Source: Botryotinia globosa (Eukaryota; Ascomycota; Leotiomycetes; Helotiales; Sclerotiniaceae). From it: a stretch of DNA of 64,000 bases. Location of the stretch: the NCBI GenBank assembly GCA_014898425.1, contig RCSZ01000009.1, positions 1,240,001 through 1,304,000 of the forward strand, given 5' to 3'. Shown one piece after another: positions 35,021 to 45,200 of this stretch. The notes under the pieces are model-generated. The model ran no database searches and had not been told where the DNA came from. It saw only the letters and a program-made list of their open reading frames with translations. The first letter of the stretch is position 1; every line of letters begins with the position of its first letter. Made by a program: the position numbers and the translations under genes.

Positions 35021-37558
35021 TTAGTGCAAAACTCTCTCCCAGGGTTCTCTCCACGGCACCCCCAACGCCTCAAAAATCGCCCGCTCATCTCTTCCCTCTA
35101 CCAAGGTCCCATCTGTGACTTTCTTCCTACTCTCCCACTTTCCCCCCTTCATCCCACCTCTCATAACATCTCTATACAAGCCCCGCTGATTTAACCTCAT
35201 GCCTTTTTTCCCAGCCAGTAAACGCATACTGCGATTAAAGATATCGTCACCGGTGAAGTAGATGAGTGCTGCGCCCATCTCGGACGCAGGAACGAGGAGG
35301 AAATCGATGCGGCGCCAGGGGTTGGAAGGATGGGATTCAGAAGAAAGAGAGGGAGATGAAGGAGTGGGGAGAACACAACATCCGTGCCATTTCGAGCCTT
35401 CGTTATTATGCGGTACGGCGAGGGCTGCAGTTAAAAAATGGGAATCTGTGAGAGACTTTACGAGAGAAGAGAGGAAGGGAGCTAGTTGTGTTGTTTTGGT
35501 AGTGTGGGGTCTGGAAATGATAATATCGATATCGCCGGATGATTTTGCGCCGCGACGATAGGAACCGCCGATTGTGATTTCGATTTCGGGATCAAGAGTT
35601 TTAGATGTTTCGACGATGAATTTACCCAATTCTTCAATTTCGTGGCGGGGAATCCGGAGCTGTAGATCATCGTAGTGTTCGATGCCGATTTGTTGACTGG
35701 GTGTGAGTTTGATGTTGTTTTTGAGATCGGCAAATGAGCGATGGCCTTGAGAAATCCATTTTGATGCCAACTTGTAGTTTACGCCATATATGCCCATGAA
35801 GGTTTTGAGGATTTTATCGTCTGGTTCTGCTTCTGCGTGGTCGAGACGCCGGAGATGACCGGTGAGGACTATTTCTTCGATTTTTTTGGCGATGCGTTGG
35901 CCAATTTTGGGGATCACGATGGCTTCAGAGAAGGTGCGTATGAGGGTTGGCTGGTTTTTGAGTTGGCCGCATGCTTGCATGTAGGAACGGGTACGCCATT
36001 GATCGCCGATTCTTTCATAGTAGTCTTTCATTCGTGACAGGATTCGGATTGTGTGATCGTTGGGATTGGGTTCGTCGGAAGCGGTTCCCCCGGTCATACA
36101 TTGAAAGTTACTTAGACTTCCTTTACCCGCAGGAGGGGCTGTTCGACGGGTTTTGACAGGAGCTTTCAGAGGAGAATGACGATCATCTTCTAAATCTGAT
36201 TCATCTATGGTATCATCAAATCCACTGAAATTTGATATTAGGTCGTCGTCAGAATTGTCATGATCGAGTACACCTTCTGTTGCCCTAGCTAATTCGATTG
36301 TTTCATTTAGTATACCAAAGTCTGCGTATTGTGGATTGGAAGAAGATGCTTGAATAAGGTGCTGTGTCCTCTCTTTTGTCAAACGATCTGGATCTGCTCC
36401 CGGTAACTGTGATCCAGAAAGTGAGGTTGAGGGGAAAGGAACCGGTCTGACGGTTGGTATTGAACGTTGACTACGCTCAGGTGTTTCTTTTAGAGGCAAA
36501 TATTCCCACTTGTTAGGTTTCCTATTACGGGGTTCCAATTGTAAAGATTTGTCTGACTGCTGTGACGTTGATGGCATTGGCATCTGCTTCTTTTCGATAA
36601 CTACATCCGGATTTTTGACCTGATATTTCTTCCCGGTTGGTTCATAGAGAAATTTCTGTTCAATGCAATCTAATAACCATTCCTCATTTACCATACTGGC
36701 TCCATCCGGAAGGATTCCAAGGTAGGTCACAACGTCCTTGCGCGTCAAGGAGTTATCAATGATAAGATGCGTGATAGGCTCGTTTATATCTCTAATCCAT
36801 GTTGCGCCGCGCTCTCTTGCTTTGATGATGCGAAAACGTCTGACTGGAGATTTGTCATCGTTAGGAAGGAAGAAAAAATTAAGACCTTGAAAGACCCGAT
36901 CCTTTGGGGGAACAAACTTTAGAGGTTTATCTTTCTTCTTGGTGGGTTGTTTGGTGGCTCCGTTCTCCTGGGTATCCCCTTTTCTCTTTTTGCTAAGCAT
37001 TGATGCGATTCCTGTACTATTGGTAAGAACTAAGGTAGCTGATGTCGGGTTTGATGTGCTGCGTTGATCTTTAGTTGGTCTTTTTAGTGAACCATCTGCA
37101 CTTCTTAAAGACGACGAAGTTTCCTTTTCAAAAGAACTACCGGTAGAAACCGTAGCACGCGATTCGCTTCGAAGACCAGACCTCTTACGAGGTGACTCAA
37201 ACAGTTTCTCCATCGTACCATCTGCCGTATCCTTAACCGTACTTACACTCCCTTTTGGCTCCGAACGAATTCGCTGTAATGTGGGAACATTTTTGAGAAG
37301 CGGTTTATGTAGCTTTCGAGGGGGTAGTAGGTTTGGATCCTTGGGTAAGGGAGGTAGCAAACTACGCTTTCTTTGTGATGGAGGATCCAAAATGGGATTC
37401 TTGCATTTCTTCAAAAAGTCTCGCGATTCATTGAGCTCTCCTTCATCTGAGTCCGAGTTACATAAAGCATAGAGCTGTGTGAAATAGCTAGCTTTGTCTG
37501 CCTATTTCTGATGTCAGATGAGAACATTTGGAATCCTCCGTGGCGTTTTACTTACCAT
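35021..37558 (-). CDS. POL4: DNA polymerase family X (Pol4 / Pol lambda type)
   Basis: Predicted 827 residues. Minus-strand exons 37558-37556 (the ATG alone) and 37501-35021; the 54-nt intron has a GTAAGT donor and gives M|ADKASYFTQLYALC. Residues 30-190 are basic and Ser-rich. A BRCT domain lies near 198-300 (RVFQGLNFFFLPNDD, ITHLIIDNSLT, NEEWLLDCIEQKFLYEP), which recruits end-joining factors. After a Ser-rich linker comes the polymerase core from about 475 with an 8-kDa-like helical part (DQWRTRSYMQACGQLK), a hairpin (IPKIGQRIAKKIEEI), GGSYRRG, catalytic aspartates in SGDIDII near 657 and RRIDFLLVP near 732, and YFTGDDIFNRSMR. Nuclear gap-filling polymerase in base excision repair and non-homologous end joining. 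Confidence 0.95.
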
Positions 37559-38036
37559 GGTGCGTAGCAAATAGAAAGGCAAAACAAGTAGCAATATCTA
37601 TCCATAGACTCTTGAGATGAAAACATGAGAAGCTTTATACTTGTAGGTTTTCCAAAAATCGACGACAAAACAATGATGTGTGATGTCTCAGAGTGTGATT
37701 CCTTTGTTTTGATATTGCGCCTGGTGATCCCGCCAAGGAAAATGGACGCTAGTACTAGGTTACCGAGATACCGACCCTTTCCCTTCAGCAAAACAACATC
37801 AAATTCTACTCCCTACGACTCCAGCCAATCTTGAATATCCAAGAGTACGAATTATGAAGACATCTAAACGTGTGTGGAATGTTTGAACTCTGACACTACT
37901 TCAATCCGGCTCTCAATCCGGTATCGGCACCTCTAAGATCTCGTGCCGTCCCGTCCGCCCCTTTCCTTCAGGATTGCTGACTTTCGAAAGCTCCTATCGA
38001 TACCTATATCATACTCTCAGCGGCATTCATCCGATC
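37559..38036. promoter_or_regulatory. Divergent promoter region (POL4 / 2EXR gene)
   Basis: The 478-bp gap between two divergent starts; no ORF or repeat of note. Confidence 0.45.
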
Positions 38037-38762
38037 ATGAATCCTGAAAATACGTTTTCCCACTTCCTTGACCTCCCTTTGGAGCTGAGAGTACAGATAT
38101 GGGAGCTTGCTGCTTTTCACAAACGCATTTTAGAATTGAACTACGACATCGTTGATAAGAAATTTGTCAATTATGGTCCACCTCCAGCCATACTTCATAC
38201 GAATAGAGAATCTCGTAAAATTGCTCTCCGATCCTACAATATGTCATTCGGTACAGAGACACAGCCAGCGGATATCTATTTTAATCCTGTTTGCGATACT
38301 ATATACTTCAGTTCGAGGCAATATGTGGACGAAGTGATGGCTATCGCAAAGCACTTTTCTATCCAATCACCGTTTCTACCCTACCATCATCGGATTCAAT
38401 CAATTGCTCTGGCTAAACAATTTTGGGGGGCAGCTGGTTACAGCCTTCCATTTCATCTTTCTCGCGCTCTGGGAAGCATTACTCGTTTCCGTTCGGCTTT
38501 TCCGCACATGAGAAAAGTCATCTTAGTGAGAGGAATACCAAGCGAAGAAGAAGTTGATTCGTGGGACCGCTATTCAGGCATAACTCTATTGGAGTCAAAT
38601 ATAGACGAATTCAAAGATGACATTTTGAGCCTTGTTATGTATGCATTTGCAGAGGATGCGAAGACGCGACCGGACGAAATAATCGAGGTGAAGGTGATGG
38701 AACACCCTCAAAAGAGATGTGATTCTCATTTCCCCGATCAAGATCATTTGGTTCTTTGGTAG
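38037..38762 (+). CDS. 2EXR-domain protein
   Basis: Predicted 241 residues, no intron. The N-terminus has the 2EXR/F-box-like pattern FSHFLDLPLELRVQIWELA, followed by PPAILHTNRESRKIALRSY and ADIYFNPVCDTIYFSS, blocks shared by a family expanded in filamentous ascomycetes. Biochemical role unknown; an F-box-like protein contact is a guess based on the N-terminal resemblance. ATG 38037 is the first in frame. No signal peptide or membrane segment. Confidence 0.82.
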   Translation: MNPENTFSHFLDLPLELRVQIWELAAFHKRILELNYDIVDKKFVNYGPPPAILHTNRESRKIALRSYNMSFGTETQPADIYFNPVCDTIYFSSRQYVDEVMAIAKHFSIQSPFLPYHHRIQSIALAKQFWGAAGYSLPFHLSRALGSITRFRSAFPHMRKVILVRGIPSEEEVDSWDRYSGITLLESNIDEFKDDILSLVMYAFAEDAKTRPDEIIEVKVMEHPQKRCDSHFPDQDHLVLW

Positions 38763-39428
38763 GACATTAATATCTTTGCATTCCAAAGCACCAATAGCAA
38801 TCATGCGAAGATGATGCAATACAGCACAGCACTTATCTGTTGGTTGATGGTGTATCATCATCTCATTTACCAACTCGAGCTATGCAAGAGTTTCGACTCA
38901 TGAATATAAAATGTACACCAGAGCAGGTACTCCCGGGTTGTACAGCTCACATGCATGTCAAATAATTTCTCTGTTACATATGTGGTGTTGGGCGTTCGGA
39001 CGAAACACAGAGATACCCCCTCCTTGTTGTTGTGTTGAGAGTAATACATAAATCAAAAGTAACCTGCAGCTTGCAGAATCTGACGGATTTCCACGCATGT
39101 AAATACTCACTTTGGATGCTCATGTGGCTTTATCCTTTATTAAATATTCTCGAGGAGGTGGTGGCCCTCAAAAGACTGGTAAGATGGGTAGAATTTGTGT
39201 AGATGTATTGAGACGACTGGTGGACCAGAAATTTAATCGAATCCCTTTGAAATTGTGTGCAACACGTAACACATAACGCATAACACACACATATAACCAA
39301 CAACAAAAACAAGGACTATCTCAACGATTTGTTAATTTACACCTTTACACCTCTACATATTTACACATTGTACAATGGGAAAACTTGGGTAGCAATTTAA
39401 AGCAGGCGTGACGCTTAATTAACCGTGT

Positions 39429-39475
39429 CTAGGTACGTACCGTCCGTACCTAGGTATGTCCTAGCCTCCTAGGTA
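39429..39475. promoter_or_regulatory. CCTAGGTA palindrome cluster with stem-loop
   Basis: CTAGGTACG at 39429-39437 and its exact complement CGTACCTAG at 39445-39453 form a 9-bp stem with a 7-nt loop. TACCTAGGTA follows at 39447-39456 and CCTAGGTA again at 39468-39475. Role unknown. Confidence 0.5.
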
Positions 39476-40542
39476 TGTTTGTCACTCCAATACATACACT
39501 AACCCCGCATTACGATCTATTATCCGGAGTCGAGTCTCCACCATGGATGGATTATGGCAGGGAATGGAGATGTATCAACAGTTCTAGTCCAAAATATACC
39601 TCCTACATACATTGCCACTCGTAAGTACGAGTATGGTGTGGTAGTATTGGTGCATGTTTCGCCATTTCATATTGTCCATCAGATACTTACTTGAATGCAC
39701 ATACATATGCATTATGCACATTAGGAGTTTCCATGATGAGTATCTACTCCGATAAAATGTTACGTGTAACAGTTACGTGCAACAAGGAAACTTTACTTGA
39801 AGAAGAAACCTGTACCAACGCTCAGTTTCTGTTGGTATTGGAAAAGAATATGAGTGAGGAGTGAGCATGCATTAGTGCGCTTGGTCAAAGGCAATTTAAA
39901 AAGATATTGGGGTAATATACTGGGGTAAAAAGACTTCGGTTCCAGATCCCATGTCTGTATCCCGTGGACTGAGAAAATGCCTCCTTTGGTGGAGTTGCAG
40001 GTTTGAAATCTCGGTAGGCCATTTCGAACCAGAGGATTGGGATTATTCTCGTCTCTTATTAGGTGGAAATGCAAATAAAAGCCACCACTTGTTTTGTCGT
40101 TTTGATTTGATTCGCGGATTTTCTTCATGTGGGATTGTCCGCTTGTATTGATCCACCACAGAAGCTTTTTCTGGAGTTTGGGGGATTGCAATTGTCATCC
40201 GCTAATGTTGGAAACCTTCAAATCCATTGGGTCGAGATTCTGCCCTAGCTTGGGGCTATTCTTTCCCCGTTCGTTCGTTTGCCACTTCGAGTTATAAGCT
40301 TCAAGGGGGAGCTAAAATCGCTGAGAATGGGGTGTGGGAAACGGCCTTGGTAGGTTACCATCCTTGTCGCATCGAAACCATGTGCAGGCACAATATATAT
40401 ACGACCGTAAACTGCTCAACATGCGATGCTCACGCAATGAAGTGTGGGTGGAGCCTTGTAAGAAGTTCTAGCGGTCGATCTTGTCTCCTCCATTTTTAAT
40501 TGACACTGTTTCCACTTCTTCGTTGTAGCATTTCTCTTGTAT

Positions 40543-40562
40543 CAATATCGATATCGATATTG
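40543..40562. promoter_or_regulatory. 20-bp perfect palindrome upstream of MFS transporter
   Basis: CAATATCGAT followed directly by its reverse complement, 51 bp before the ATG at 40614. Possible dimer-binding operator or simply an ATCGAT short repeat. Confidence 0.4.
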
Positions 40563-40613
40563 TGATCTACCTTTCATTTTATAACTCATAAGGCTGGGTC
40601 CTAGTTGACCAAA

Positions 40614-42672
40614 ATGGGCATCTTCAATGCAGATAAGACGAGAGTGTACAACTGGTAAGGTTTACAGTAATTTTTTGACAGTAGTAGTGACCTAACGCTA
40701 CATAGGTATATCTCGCTCGTCGCAGCATCATGTATGGTGCTATATGGATATGACGCCTCTGTATACAATTCCGTACAAGGCTCAAAGAACTGGGTAGCTT
40801 ACTTCAACGATCCAGTATGTTTCCCTATCAAAGAGTTAGCGTCTGATCCCGTCTAACAAACGATCAAAGGATACCGAAAAGATTGGTGCTGTCAATACTG
40901 CCTATACTGTCGGTGCTATTATCGCTGGATTCTTTCTCGGTGGTCCAGTAGCAGATTGGCTAGGTAGAAGATGGGGTATGGCAATTGGTTGCTTCGTGAC
41001 TATTGTCGCTACTTTCATCCAAACGTTTTCTCCTCGAGGTCAACTGGGATGTTTTATCGCTGGTCGTGTGATTATTGGTCTTGGTCAAGGTGTTGCATTG
41101 AGTATGTTTTTTAAACACTTCTGCTCAAGCCTCTGCTAATCATATATACAGCGGCGGGACCTGTGTACATTGGTGAACTTGCACCACCTGAAATTAGAGG
41201 AAAGATCATGGCCTTTGTGAGTTTCATAATCACAAAATTTGGCGAAACTCGGAATGGCAGACTAATATAGACTTATTCCAGTGGCAATTATTCTATTCAG
41301 TCGGTTCATTCATTGCTTATTGGATCAACTTCGCTTGTCAAAAACATGTCAAGACGCTTGGGGAATGGGGTAAGACTCTCACGATTCACTTTCACGTTTC
41401 TTACTTTTCAGATGTGTTCACACATCCATTTTCATCTATCCTTTCGCTTCAAAACCACATCAACTCATCCCCACCGCAAACTAACACCCCCACCCCACAG
41501 ACTGGAAAATGGTCGTCATCTTCCAAATGCTCGTCCCCATCATAATCATCACCCTCCTCCCCTTCATTCCCGAAAGTCCCCGTTGGTATATCCAACACGG
41601 TGGACGTGTCGACGATGCCCGCGCCGCCCTCCGTCGCGTGCGTGCCACAGAACAAGACGTCGAAGACGAAATCCTCGTGATCCGCGAGGCCCTCGAGTTC
41701 GAAAAAGAAGCCATTTCCTCCTCCTATTCTGCGCTCTGGAAAGATCGCTCAGTCCGAAAACGTTTGATCCTAGCTTTCATTCTGAACATCGGCCAACAAC
41801 TTACCGGACAAGGAACACTGAATACATACAGTACTGCGATTTATAAAAAGGTTTTCCCTGATGCTAGCACGATTGCCTTGATTAATGCGTTGAATGCTAC
41901 TTTTGGAATTCTCTTCACCCTGAATGCTGTGTGGACTGTTGATCGCTTCGGACGTAAATTCCTTCTTATTGTAGGTGCGATCGGTATGTCGCTTTGTATG
42001 TTGATCGTCTCGCTCGTGGGCACCTTAACCCCGAATACTGGCGCTCATGGAGATTCAAAGTCACATCCTGTGGCCATCTCGATTGTGTTCCTACTGTTCC
42101 TCTTTATCTTGTTCTATAAACCCAGTTGGGGTGCTACGGTGTGGATTTGGACCGCAGAGGTCTTCAGTATGAATGTTAGAGCCCAGGCGGTGGGTATGTC
42201 GAGTCAGATGCAGAAGTAAGTGATGAGTTCTCTCATCCTGTCTACTCTTGAGATGATCATATAGATGACTAACATTACACAGCGTGGCAAACTCCATCTT
42301 CCAACAATTCTTCCCAACCTTCCTGAAGAACCAAGGCTTGTGCGTTCCTCCTTCCCTCTCCTTTTCTCACATGACTGACCCCTCCCCCATAGTAAAACAT
42401 TCTACTTCTTCTTCAGCATCAACATCTTCCTCGCGCTGTACGTCTGGTTCCTGGTCCCCGAAACGAAAAAGGTATCGCTCGAAGAAATCGACGTGTTGTT
42501 CGGTGGTTCCAACCACGTCGAGAAAGGTGGTAATCTGCTGCACGTACATGATGCGCATCATGCTTCGCTGGGCGACAATGTGGCGACGGGAGGGGCGGTG
42601 GAGATGGGAGGTGGGAGTAAGGGGGGAGAGGTGGGAGAGATAAAGGAGGAGGAGATCAGAGGAGCGAGATAG
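40614..42672 (+). CDS. MFS sugar transporter
   Basis: Predicted 528 residues. Exons 40614-40654, 40706-40814, 40870-41101, 41152-41216, 41282-41369, 41501-42215, 42283-42339, 42393-42672; all joins keep frame. Twelve-TM sugar porter motifs are present: YGYDASVYNSV in TM1, ADWLGRRWG between TM2 and TM3, IGRV-like RVIIGLGQG, YIGELAPPEIRG, PESPRW at the end of TM6, NIGQQLTGQGTLNTYST in TM7, VDRFGRK, and PETKKVSLEEID after TM12. The cytosolic tail is Gly/Glu-rich. Proton-coupled uptake of a hexose or oligosaccharide at the plasma membrane is the family role; the substrate cannot be read from sequence. Confidence 0.93.
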
Positions 42673-43063
42673 GGTGGGTAGGTTGGAGAGACGGTACGGG
42701 GTTGGCATGTAGGTTGAAAGATGTAAGATGAGAGGGATGAAAAGTTAGGATCTGAGATCTGAGATTTTGATGATTAAGGATGGGGTTTGGTTTTGGAAGC
42801 TTAGCAATGTTTGGTTTGGGCTGGTTTGGTATGGGATAGGATGGGATACTCAATGGCTGGCTACCGTCCAGACCAAGAAGAAACTGTTTACTTTCGTTCT
42901 CTATACCCATGTCGTCTCGCAATAATTATGGGTGCAAATAGGTTTAATTTATGATAAATATCATTATTCAATTAAAGTCTCCTTTTTACAATCTAAATAC
43001 ACTATATCTCATCAATATGAATAACCCTTTTTAAGATCTGTGAAGATCCAACTGTGAAGCTAT
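42673..43063. other. Intergenic between convergent genes
   Basis: Spacer of 391 bp with GGTTTGG/GGGATAGGATGGG-type short direct repeats near 42785-42846. No gene. Confidence 0.5.
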
Positions 43064-44916
43064 TTACTCCTTCGGTTCAGGTTTGACGACGATCGTCGGT
43101 AAATCCTTGATATCTACATGCTCTTGCGTTCCTAGATCTACCACCCTTACAGCTTCTACCCCCACAATCCCTTCCTTTAACGCCATGAATTTGAGTTCAA
43201 CTTCGTAACATGCGGATGGTGCAAGTGGCCCTACACGAGTATCCGTACTTAGACAAACTATTTCGCTGGATTCCATTGCTGAATTTCGCTGTATGGCATA
43301 TATTATATTTTCATCGAGGACAGCATCCGCAACTTTTGGATCCCGACGTGCGCTGCCATGACCAGTCGAAGGAGGGCGTGTTATACGAGCTTCAGTTCGA
43401 CGTCTTTTTGGTAATACCAGCAGAGCAAGCTTCCGAGGTCTATCGGATCGATTCACTATGAAGATTGACCAGATGAAAGGGTGACCTGGGTAGATAGGAG
43501 ATGTAGATGGAGAGGAAAACGTCATGGTAACGCCAAAATCTGGGACAGAATTTTGATGCCGATGGCGTGTTGGAATGGTCGCTTCGATTGTTGGAAGAGC
43601 ATCGGGATGATTAATTGCAAGAGAGGAAATCGTTGGAATGCTGTCAAACGTTGCGCCGATAGACAGCGCAGAAGGTCTGTGAGGACGTTGAATAGGTTTC
43701 GTAGGTTGACCGAAGCCATTATTAATAGGAGGTGTAAAGTCCAGGGATGTAGACCATTGCATCACTATCTGTGGCTTACAGACAGTAGTGACATTGGCAT
43801 TGGCGGTGATAGATATGTCAATGGCTCGAATTTGAGACTTATTAGTAACATCAATGTCATCAGGTAATATCCGATAAAGGAAGCTAATATCGTCTTGAGG
43901 TCGACAAGTAATTGGAAGCGCTAGCCCAGGGATTTGGTTTAAATCTTGTACCTGTCCGCCATGCACCTTCAATTGTATATCTGTGAGTATAATGTCACAA
44001 TTCACAAAGGAGGTAATATCAATATCTAGCGAAGCTATTACTGAAGTATTGTTGGGGGTACTGCTTGGCCTGGAATATCGTACACGGGCATTTATAGCTG
44101 GGTATACTTTAATCAATTGCCGTGAGATGTTCCTGAAAGGTCGAGCTAAGTCGCGAGCGATTTGCGCTGCGGGTGCAACTCTTGCGACTCGCAATGCAGA
44201 TAATCGTGGCCTGATACCATTTAAATATGCATCACCACTGAAAGCTTCAAGTAGATTCAAGCCCGATGGGATCTGACTTGGTAGATATTCCTGTCGCAAT
44301 GCATCCGTGTCAACCTGTTCCGCTGCTTTGAGATTCGCCGTGGCCGCGAACACCATGGAGGGATTTTGCAAGCGTAGTCGCGGTCTTGCAAGAAATGCAG
44401 ATAATTTCCATATCAAAAGTATATGACCGTCATTATTGATGCCATCAGCCTCGTTTGAGCCTTGCACAACTATTAATGGCTCATCATTTTCTTGCACAGA
44501 GCCCTTGTAAATCAGTTCACGCCCCGCCGAGCTATCTTGATGCTCGCCATTCGAATTGATGACCTGGGCTTCCACGTTGATTATAAGTCTGTTAAGATAG
44601 GATCGGAGAGATCCTTCGTCAAAGTAGGGAGTTTGTAAGACGACATAAATATTAACCGTTTCATCTAACATCTACGAATGAGTAAGATAGAGAGCTTTTC
44701 CAGTAACTCGGGGGACTAACCAAAGAAAAGAGCTTGCCTTTGAGGAATGGCAGCTAATGGAGAACCATTGCCCTCATCAAGCTTTTCTACACTCCCGCTC
44801 AAAGCCTCCTCTATTTTCAGATCGCTGGCCAGTGGAATGATTGTGTCCAAGATTGAGCTCTCAGTGAACTCCAAGCTGCTCCTAGGAATTGGCTCTTCTT
44901 GCGATTCTTCCATCAT
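43064..44916 (-). CDS. TRS65: TRAPPII complex subunit Trs65
   Basis: Predicted 598 residues. Minus-strand exons 44916-44721 and 44664-43064. The acceptor at GTTAG gives QALFF|DETVNIYVVLQTP, in frame; using the nearer TAG three residues earlier would cause a stop. The C-terminus, LKEGIVGVEAVRVVDLGTQE then DLPTIVV, is the hallmark block of fungal Trs65. Ig-like beta segments occupy the middle (FGVTMTFSSPSTSPIYPGHP, FIWSIFIVNRSDRPRKLALL). Trs65 is a fungus-specific member of the TRAPPII tether, a GEF complex for Ypt31/32 at the late Golgi, where it helps complex assembly. Its start is 284 bp from the divergent PRP40 start. Confidence 0.88.
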
Positions 44917-45200
44917 TGTGATAAGCCTTTAAAACAAAAATAAATACAATAGACTGTAACTTGTTATATATTTGTAAATCTCATAATGTGTTAAGGAAAC
45001 GAGTATGTGTTATGACGTTGGAAACTCACATGAAAGGAGTTCTGGATGGTTGTAGTGGCTAGCTTCCGTACTGAAAACGCGCTAAATAGCGGCCGAGCAA
45101 AATCGCGAACCTTTTTTTGGAAACCGCAAATGCGATCTTGGTCTGCGATTTTACTAACAACTCAACCAAAAATCCGTTTTCTGCTTTCAGTTTCATCAAC
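44917..45200. promoter_or_regulatory. Bidirectional promoter TRS65 / PRP40 with probable 5' UTR intron end
   Basis: A compact 284-bp divergent promoter. On the PRP40 side a perfect TACTAAC branch sequence (45152-45158) precedes TTTCTGCTTTCAG ending at 45190, ten bases before the ATG. That suggests an intron in the PRP40 5' untranslated region, possibly starting at GTATGT 45003. Confidence 0.5.

Larger units (their letters stand above)
38763..40613. other. Intergenic, upstream of sugar transporter
   Basis: Spacer of 1.85 kb. Short unsupported ORFs only. Contains the TACCTAGGTA cluster at 39429-39475 and a 20-bp palindrome just before the transporter. Confidence 0.5.

Noticed and set aside
39793..40191. 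132-residue minus-strand ORF
   Set aside because: No motif, composition typical of intergenic DNA here.
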